The notes beneath the pieces were generated by a model, which did not search any database, had not been told where the DNA came from, and worked only from the letters and a program-made list of their open reading frames with translations. 64,000 nucleotides of DNA, from positions 620,001 through 684,000 of the forward strand of contig MU271144.1 of assembly GCA_021432605.1 (NCBI GenBank). The letters are read 5' to 3'. The translations under genes were made by a program, and so were the position numbers. Below, in pieces: positions 55,760-64,000 of the stretch (the first letter of the stretch is position 1; every line of letters starts with the position of its first letter). This DNA comes from Coniochaeta sp. PMI_546 (lineage: Eukaryota > Ascomycota > Sordariomycetes > Coniochaetales > Coniochaetaceae).

Positions 55760-58700
55760 TGTCGCTTCTTGTGGGTTCAATCTCGTTATCTGTGGCGTAT
55801 TGTGTCAGCCCGGGAAGCGCCGCTACTGCTGAATAAACTGTGTCTGGCCAAATTCAAGCCCTTTGCGGCAGCGATGCGCGAAGTGTCGCATCAACTCTGG
55901 AGCGTGGAGTGGTGTGTGCAATGATTCAAGGTCGACAATGGGCAAGGATGAAGCCGCGACAGCTTTGTTGCTCGCGCCAGAGTATATGTATATACCGTCT
56001 ACCGTCTGATACGCTTGAGGATAAAAGGGGGCTCGAGTGCTGATAGGAGGTTGCTGCGCGCAAGACGATTCGACGGAATGCGGCTCGGAATGGAATGGGA
56101 TAGGATGGTTAAGAATCAACCGACTCACACTGCTGGACGAAGGGCGATTGCGAGGATGGATGGTTACTTCTGCGCGTAATGACAGAGAGTGCTGCTGTAT
56201 TAGACGGATCAAAGACTTCAGCCGAAGGGACAAGTTGATGTTTTCGATAAAATCGCAGATGTAAGAGGGAAGGACAGACTGCGGGCAGAATGAACAGCGG
56301 GGCGTTAGTGTAGGTAGGAATGTCGTGTAGGTAATCTAGTAAGGATCAAGGGTCCTCCGAGGCGTAAGTGGTAGCGTCTCTCTGCCTACTGGCTGGCTTT
56401 GGCTGATCGAGGGCGGAGATATACTGTGTAATTTCACGGAAACAAAAAGACGACGGGAGACACAGATTCGCCAGTTCAAGAATATCGGGTGACGCTTTCC
56501 CTGTTGTCTTCTTATATGCGCTTGCGCATTTTCTCCATCAAACACGCCACCAGCAACCAGCAGCAACAGCTCTCCCGATAGAGGAGGGAATGCAATCGAC
56601 GGATGGTTGCTCAAGGTTTGACACAACGACAAGCATGTCGGGGCAACTCTCTGGGGAGGGGGGAGGTCTCCCCAAACAGGGTATATGATGCACCCGTCGA
56701 TGTTTCGCGACCAGCATGAGTGTGGCAGCAAGGGTTAGGCCCCCAAAACAGGTATCAAACAGACAAAGAATCCTCAACCCCAGACCAGGCTAGGAGATTT
56801 GTTGTCGCGCAGCCAGGACAGGGCAGGGCAGGGCAAGGCAGGGCAAGGCAGGGCAGGGCCGGCATGTACTGTGATAGAGCAGGGCAGCCTGGCAAGAAAT
56901 CACAGCCCAGCCAGGCCAGCCAGGCCAGCCAGATGGGCTTGTCGTAAGGGCTTGTTGTCGTAACCTGCCAGGCCTGCACCTGCAGACCTCTCTCTGCACC
57001 TGCCACAAGATATGCCGGTCACGACAGGTAAACCTGGAAAGGCCGAGATTGGTAGCGGCCCCCCGGTGTGGCTGTTTCGTTCTAGAGCGTGGGATCTCCT
57101 GGAGCCATTCTGCTTCAGTCCTAGATCGCATGTAAGGAGGTACCCTGCCGTAGTCCGCATTTGGCACTTGGTCGCCCATCCTTGGATGTCAGGGACCGGC
57201 TTCACCCCACCACGATATGACGGCTCCACGTTGAGTTGATAGGTAAGGTACTTTCACATTACACGTACACGGGGCAGTCATGATCGAAGAAGTTCCAAAA
57301 GTCATAGCCTGGGGTCGACATTGTCTCTACCTCTACTCTTGAGCCCCCCCTAGTGTACGTGTGATGTGCCGGGTACCAGAGTAGCACATCTGATAGGGTG
57401 CTTTAAGTTTCGTCATCCCTGTCATGGGCTCAACGGCTCAGAGGGAAACCCTTGCTACGGCTACACGTCTACCCAGGGAGGAGGGAAATGCGGTCCTCGA
57501 TCCAGGTTTTCGCAAGATGCGCCCGCCGTGCCGTTGGCCCCGGCGGGCATGTCAACCACGGCAGTACGTTCAAAGGCATGAGCGAGATTTTACCGGCATT
57601 GGCAAAAAGCCACTCCAATTATGCACCGCTGGGTTTTGTTTTCCACTTCACCAAGCAGAAGGGTCAGCCGTCCGGCAAAGGTTGACTCGTCGGTTCAAGT
57701 AGTGAGCTTGCCAGGGTCGATGAGGGATCGTGGAGAGCAGCAAGGGCCCTGCAGAGTTATCGATAACGACCGAGGGGCAGCTGAGGGGGTTCCATTGTAC
57801 TGTGAACTGTCGGTAAAGTATCAGCATCAAGCCTGGTGCTGATCCCACTCAGAACATGTGGAGCACGCCAAAAATACTCGCCCCCCAACCGTGCAAACGG
57901 GAATACGACGCCATACAACTACCAGAGGGGAAGCGGAGCTTCGTTTGGGCCCTTTTTTATCAAGTGCAATGGATGGAATCCGCAAGGCGTAACGTAAACC
58001 CGACATGCTTTTCTGGGGCCTTCCTTGACACGTGGAGCGCTAAATATCGACATTTCTTGAAGACGGTGATAAGCTGTACACTACGTCTCCTCGGTTGCTC
58101 AGAGGGTCTCTGGACATGCAGAACCAATGCAAGAAAGCACTAAGGTACTTTTACACGACTGGCAAGTAGCGGCATTAAACGTTTGGGATCTCAACGCTAT
58201 GCGCAACCCCACCAACAGGTACCTTAGTACCGTATTCGGTACAATTACTGCTCTGGGAACATTTTGAAACTGGGGGTGCCCACCGGTGCCGACTCACTAT
58301 GGTAAGGCATTGAAAGGGACTGAGGTCTGGCAGCTGTCGTTGACTCCTGCTGTGTAGTGCTGTCATTGCAGCTTTAAGTTGGAAGGTTGATCTCTCCCGA
58401 TACCTGGCATTGCCCACACAGACACCGTTTGGTGTCGTCACATGATAAACATTCGCTGCGCATTTTGGCCGTTTTTTGCGCCGTCTAGCCTTGAAGCTGT
58501 CAACCTCTCCGCTCCTGACAATGGAGACCCCTAGCCCTTCTATCGTTAAAGTGCCATGAGCGCTTCCAGAACATGTTGAGCCGGATCGACTGTTGGGATT
58601 GCACCTGGATCGTCTGCGCGAGGGCGTCTGTGAGGTCGCATTCCGCAATCGAAGCACGTGGATCTCACGGACAGAGACTGCAGAGAACAGTGACATTGTG

Positions 58701-60309
58701 GCTGAACGCGAAACAGCCCTGAGCCCCTAACTACGTTGCGAGCAGTGGCTTTGCCATATCCTCCGATCACGGCCCCTAGCATGAGGTCTTTCCCCTTACA
58801 GGAACAGGCCTTAGTTGGCATTATCTGGGGCCACAGAGTTTATCAAGTGTGTCAGATCCTCTCGGGCAGGCCAGAAGCTCGCTCATATCCATCAAAGTCC
58901 GCGTCATCAAGTCGAGAGCTCCCGGATATGGAGTCGATCCGTTTCAATCGCGGCACAACCCCTCGGTTGCTCATCCTGTCTGCGCTTTACCGTTACCCCG
59001 CTACGGTCAAGGGCCACTGTCCGGGTGCTGGTCATGAGGAGGTGGACGCCGCACAGAGGGTATGCAGGTGTGATGCGGCTAATCTGAGATCGACGACGGG
59101 GTAATGGATGCACGTCCATCACGACCGTCGCACCATGCAATTTTCTCCTGTAGCCTTATAGAGTCGTGCTATAGGGCTTAGAGCCGCTGGAACGCACAGC
59201 GTGTCGAAACCCGAGCATGAGCATTCAGATGTCAACATATCCCATTTCGGATCGGCAGTATAGTCCGAGTAGTGCTCGATTATTCGGCACGATCCGATGC
59301 CACATCTGTTGACGATCCCGAGGGTCAAGGGTCGGGATAGAGGTCCGGACCATTATGCCAAGCACATGTCAGCATGTGTCATCCTGCCCTGAGGCGAGGG
59401 GAGATGCGAGACGAGAGACGATTCATGCTATCTGCACATGGCGATGGCGGTGTGTTAGCTCTCCAACTTGATCCGAACTGTCGCTGGCCATTCATCATCC
59501 CCTTGTCGCGCAGTGCTCTGAGGAACTGCGGGTCCACAGTACGTTCAGGAGTCGCTGGCAAGTTTGCTCTAACAGCTAGAGTCTCAACTTTGCCAAGACT
59601 GCCCGACTGCGACTTCGATGCGAGACGTTATGTGGGCGCTGACGAGTGGTCGTCAAGCAAGTGTGATCTCACTGTAGAGATATTGCGAGGCAGCCCAAAG
59701 TGGACGACGGGCCCAGGCAACAATGCTTCACGTGTGATGTGACAGAAGATATTAGCCGTGCACTGGTTGAAGGTCTCACCGAGCGGCTGAACAAGGTTCA
59801 ACTGTTGAGAAAATGCGGAAGCTCTGCTGTCGCGTGCTTTGGCACGGTATCAATATGGTCGGCGGATTTTTCCGACGGAGATCGAGTTGAAGCCAACCGA
59901 GAGGACACATCGAGAGGGCAGGACGAGACAAGTTGTCGTGGATGCTGAGAGACTTGGTGGAGCTGCGGACAGATGCAGACTCCTTCCCATCGTGCTCAGT
60001 GGTGTTGAGAATGGACAGGTCGAAGGGAATCTAGTAGTTCTACTTCTAAACGTCATGACGATGGTCGGTCCTTCCCCTGAAAAGCGCCCTTGAGACTGGC
60101 TCTGCGTGTGGGAGCACCAATATGAAGTCACGCGCCGAGGATTGCACTGAGAAGGAAGGCGCGACTTTGCAAGAATCAGGTCTTGGTCTTAGTCACGATC
60201 ATGATGTGCCGGGTCGTGTCGCGACTTCTTCCTCCACTTTGGCATTGCACTACAACTACTCCGTCCACACGTTGCTTGACCCAACATTGCTACTTTGATT
60301 TGCTTTCCT
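55760..60309. other. 4.5-kb gene-poor region
   Basis: No convincing gene on either strand. The first several hundred bases are the promoter and 5' UTR of the RRM gene. Short tandem runs occur at about 56,818-56,862 (GGGCAGGGCAAGGCA units) and 56,905-56,935 (CAGCCAGGC units). Between 58,500 and 60,150 several frames of 60-120 codons overlap on both strands without motifs. Composition is normal, so this is not a RIP-mutated repeat. A lineage-specific or non-coding transcript cannot be excluded. Confidence 0.5.
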
Positions 60310-62689
60310 CCGATGGAGCTCCCAGGTCACAGCCGGCATCACCATCGCCGCCATCATGGCAACCACAACTCAAGTCATAAGAGCCGCAAGGCATCTAGGC
60401 GGACGGCGCATGAGCCCAGAGGGGCCTCACCTGTCAGACATGCCAGCGGTCGAGCAGATGATCCCGCATCATACATAGAGTCCTGGCTAGAAGAGACGCA
60501 GGCTCCTGCTGCACTCAGCAAGTCCACTCTGGCTGAGATACCGCAGCGTAGCAGGGATGAAACTTTTCGACACCACAAGGGCCGACCCTCTCATGATAGC
60601 TCTATCATCGCCCCAGCGTTGCCACGCCATAGACGCCCCTCAAAAACGCACCATGTACTCCAGTTCGCTGAGATGTCGGTCGAGCTTGGGGATGTGCACG
60701 GCACTGGCAAGAGGAAACGTGCCAGGCCAAGCCCAAGTCTGCAATCCGAGAACGACCACCACGTAGACGAAGAGAGGCGACGATACGAGAAGAGAGCCAG
60801 GCACAAAACTCGAGAAGACAAGTACGAGCAAAATCGCGGCGGCGCAGCTCCCCGGAGGCCAGTTGAGGATGAAGGGAAAAGCAAGAAAAGGAAGACCCAT
60901 GACAAACACGACAAGAAGAAGTCCTCGTTAGCAACGACCAGTGATCTTATGGACAAGTTCTCGTCCCATGCCATCCACAATGACAGGCTAACGGTCGGTA
61001 CCGCCTCGCCATCACGCACTGTTAGCACGTCTAACTAGCTGGCAGATTAAGCCATCAATGCAGGCCGGGATATTTCGCAACTCGAAGGTTGACAGGGCTC
61101 CTGGAGGTACGCCAAAACCTATTTGCCTCCATGATTCGACACGCATTCTGACGTGCTCGCAGATCTGACCTTCGGCGAGATGAGCTTCCTCAAGGAAGGG
61201 AGGGCGCAAGAAGTGTCAAAGGTCAATCCAAAGTCCAGACCTAAAGACCACAAGAACCAGAAGGAGCTAGAAGACATAGAGTCGTTTTTCTCTCATGGGA
61301 AGCTGGATACCCTCAAGGCTAATAATACTAGCCGGGAGAAGGGAGATCGGCCCAACCCTCAACAAGTCGGTGCCAGAGATGCTAGCCCCTGCGCCCAAAC
61401 ACGCAGTAGACAAGCCAGTGCGGCCAGCAGAGCTAATACATATCTCTCGTGGTCGAGTAGTCACCACCCTCAGACACGCCTAGAGAAAGTCCGAAATGAA
61501 GGCTCGGCTGGCTCAAGTTCTCCTCCTTATGGTCGTTCCAGGGAGAACAGCCCGACCCCTGGACCGATTCAGCAAGCTCTCATCGAGACCGGAATATATC
61601 GTCCCCTGTCTGAGCCGGAACGACTTGGGCCTGAGACTGTCAAGAAGACCCTTGAGGAGTCTCGTAATGACCATGATGTTGAGACGGGGACGTCAGCGTG
61701 GCAGTCCGTCGATAGTGTCGCGCCTGAGGCCCACGAGTACCGGGAGCATATTGCGCAACAAGCGTATGTGAAGAAGAGAGATCTTCTACCGCAGCTTCCG
61801 GACAGACCACCACAGCACGGTCCCAAAGCAAAAGGTGGCAGTGATCCAGAGACCAAACAAGTGCCCGTCCCTCTCTGGCATGATGACAAGGCTCGCTGCA
61901 TCCCATCCGGCAGGAGTGGAACTCAGCAGACTATCCCCTATAGTCCATACAGTGGGCTCTCCTTCCAACTCGCACTTCTCGAGCCAGGTTCGGAGTGCTG
62001 CTGTTATGGCTCCTCCGCACAGGCCGCCTTCCACGTTCAGATTTGCCGCAAGCGCATTCCCGCCAGGGCCGCACGTCAGACCACAGCCAACTCATTCACC
62101 TGGAAGAGTGCCTACCGTGTTCGACCCTGGAAGATGGCTGCTTAATACCAGTCCGCACATTCGCGGCCCTTCGATGACAACATCTCTTCACCAAGTTCAG
62201 TCCGAACTCGCGCATCCCGAGGAGAAGACGCCAGGGGTGTATGCGAGCGGGGGTGCTACCAGTCCTCCAAGAAATGTGCAGGGCGAAAGCGTCTGCGAAT
62301 ACATTAAGAATCTCGAGCGAAAGGTGCTCGGAGCCGAGGAAGCGAACGTTCCCTCAGCTGTCCTGAACTCTGATGTCGAGCATGAGGAGCCTTATCTCAC
62401 ACCTTACTTCAGACATGGTCCAGCAACAGGATTCATGCCAACTCGTAATGTTGCCGCAAGTGAGCGTGGCTCTTGGAAGGCGCAGTCAGATCGACGCTCT
62501 ATCCGTGCAGAGAACAGTCCACCAAGGGCAGCGCCTCAGTACGCAGCTCGAGGAGAGACGGCTCTGCAGGACGAGGAACATCTACCTCCGGACACCCGCC
62601 AACGAACAACATTGCCGGCCAGCAGCGATGAAAATGCGGACTACAGTATGTCTAGATATTGGAAGCCCAACACGTGCGGTTTGTTATGA
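60310..62689 (+). CDS. conserved fungal low-complexity protein, basic N-terminus
   Basis: Model: exon 1 60310-60993 (MELPGHSRHHHRRHHG start), exon 2 61046-61106, exon 3 from 61163 to about 61950, and a last exon from about 62067 to 62689. Exon 1 is His/Arg/Lys-rich (GKRKRARPSP, KSKKRKTHDKHDKKKSS) with HAIHNDRLT. Exon 2 gives GIFRNSKVDRAPG and joins DLTFGEMSFLKEG, a block I associate with uncharacterised conserved fungal proteins. The C-terminal exon has a short coiled segment (SVCEYIKNLERKVLGAEE) and ends MSRYWKPN. Intron 1 uses a GTCGGT donor and a CTAAC branch; intron 2 uses GTACGC and CTGAC. The frame change between 61,950 and 62,070 needs a third intron whose exact ends I could not fix. 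The basic stretches suggest a nuclear protein; function unknown. Confidence 0.6.
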
Positions 62690-62905
62690 TACCAGAACAC
62701 GTGTGTATCATAGAAATGAATGCGGAAGCCCACATGAGCCGAAAGAATCAATTCGTGCACTGTTATACATAGTAACATACCCCCGGGTAGACCATCGCTC
62801 TCCGACGCCATAAAATGAACCCTCTCCATCGCATGCTGTCCCTACGACCAGCTCCCAAGCACGTATGTTGTAGCGTTTGCCCTACCACTAACATCCACCA
62901 CCCCC

Positions 62906-63630
62906 TTACCGGAACAGCCGTCCAACAACATTACTAGCCAGACTACTGGCGATATTCCCGCTCAAGAACGCATTGCCCGCATAATTGGACGCCTGGCTGA
63001 ACTTGTCGCACCGCGAGAACGCAAGGCTGTTGGTGATGGTCAGGCCCAGGGCGATGGCGACGAGGGGCAGCCATATGAACTCGAGCCACACCAGGGCGAG
63101 GATCGCGAGGCCGACCCAGAGCAGCGGCTGGACGTAGATGGCGAGCCAGAAGAAGCGGCTGTCGGTCGGGTTGATGGTCTTTGTGCCGGGCTCGCTGGAC
63201 TCGAAGACCCAGTGCGAGGCGCCGGTGGCCGGGTCGACCTCGTTCCACCACCGGAGGCCGACGAGGCGGCGGCCGGCTATGTTCTTGAGGTAGTAGAAGT
63301 CGGCGGCTAGGAGGAGGATTGTGATTATGAAGATCATGACGCTGTTGGAGGGGGGGGGCTGGTGTTAGTGGTAATGGTGGTGGTTGTAAGAGGAGGGCGG
63401 AATAGGAAGGAAACGTACAGAGACTTGATGAAGATTAGGCCGAAGAGGTAGACGAGGAGACTTGCTGGAGAGAGAGTGTTATGTTAGACACAGGACATGG
63501 TCCAGTTTGAGGCGAAAGGATACAACGTACATGCTCGAAAGGCCAGGAAGGTGAGGAGAGTGATCGGGTGCGAGCTAAGTCGCCATGTCAACGTGCCCGG
63601 TATGGGCTGTCCTGGCTGTCCTGCTTCCAT
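62906..63630 (-). CDS. TVP23: Golgi membrane protein Tvp23
   Basis: Three exons on the minus strand: 63531-63630, 63419-63464, 62906-63341; 193 residues, the usual size. It reads [20 protein letters not shown], then [20 protein letters not shown] (first membrane segment), [19 protein letters not shown] (second), [16 protein letters not shown] (the strongly conserved cytosolic loop), [20 protein letters not shown] and [19 protein letters not shown] (third and fourth), and [12 protein letters not shown]...VGRLFR. Tvp23 is a four-pass protein of late Golgi (Tlg2-containing) membranes in yeast, involved in vesicle traffic. Introns use GTACGT donors; each junction restores family sequence. Tail to tail with the gene at 60,310-62,689, about 215 bp apart. 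Confidence 0.95.
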
Positions 63631-64000
63631 GATGCGGTTTTGTGTATTGAAGGGTAGATCGAGTTAAGGGTTGAGCATCTCGTGGTTAGGGGCGTCCGAA
63701 CAAATGGTCCAAGTTCAAGTCCACGGTCGAGTTGTCAACTTTCCAAGGAGCTTCGTAATGCGGCGTCGATATTCAAGGGAGCACTGGCCAATTGCGTAGA
63801 GGCTACGGTTGCTGTCTAGGGGGCGGTAAGTGCTGGCAGGATTTTGAGCAAGGGTCCTTCCTCCAGGTGAGTGGAGAGGGTACAAGGTACCTCTGGAGCT
63901 CACCTTGATGGGCAACCTCGGCGATAGCTTCACCCCCGCCGCCGACTTCAAACCCCTTGAAGTGCCTCCTCTTTTTGGTGATAGAGGTGACTGTGTTTTG
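63631..64000. promoter_or_regulatory. TVP23 upstream region
   Basis: Upstream sequence of TVP23, with no distinct motif identified and no other gene before the window ends. Confidence 0.4.

Overview
The window comes from a filamentous ascomycete (Pezizomycotina). The genes have short (about 50-100 nt) GT-AG introns with CTAAC/CTGAC-type branch sites. Recognisable families include Zn2Cys6 and WOPR regulators, Tvp23, ChaC and a penta-EF-hand protein. Long stretches carry the mark of repeat-induced point mutation (RIP): CpA/TpG is depleted, TA-rich sequence dominates, CpG is kept, and old reading frames stay readable but are closed mainly by TAG/TAA stops.

Bases 1 to about 45,110 look like one side of a large, decayed Starship-type mobile element. 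Its right edge would lie near 45.1 kb, where a minus-strand captain gene (DUF3435 tyrosine recombinase, start at 44,707) faces inward. From left to right the region holds: a RIP-killed protein kinase (134-847); a RIP-killed Sir2-type deacetylase (1183-2154, minus); a 5'-truncated LINE tail (3350-4265); a palindrome-bearing satellite (4273-5000); two long decayed frames of unknown family (6009-7568 and about 7683-10430); a decayed DUF3723 gene (from 10,672); a second, 5'-truncated captain copy (about 15,860-18,118, minus) fused to a broken DUF7924 gene (18,119-19,717, minus); an intact cargo island (Zn2Cys6 regulator 20,675-23,592, alpha/beta-hydrolase 24,870-26,297, WOPR regulator 27,857-28,591); a second copy of the DUF3723 3' part (29,486-32,103); another low-RIP island (a 63-residue Cys-rich protein, an intact kinase, a 392-residue unknown protein, a minisatellite, decayed regulator-like ORFs); and the full-length but broken captain (41,379-44,707).

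Two repeat families drive the RIP pattern: the captain (two copies) and the DUF3723 3' segment (two long copies plus a short low-RIP relic at 35.0-35.2 kb). Single-copy islands between them kept normal composition and intact genes.

From about 45.1 kb to the end the sequence is ordinary, gene-bearing chromosome without RIP: a metallo-hydrolase-like gene (46,573-47,988), a penta-EF-hand gene (48,833-49,888, minus), a ChaC gamma-glutamylcyclotransferase that appears to need a 5-nt micro-exon (52,158-53,629), a glycine-rich RRM RNA-binding protein (54,899-55,759, minus), a long gene-free stretch, a basic low-complexity fungal protein (60,310-62,689) and TVP23 (62,906-63,630, minus). No tRNA, rRNA or CRISPR was found.
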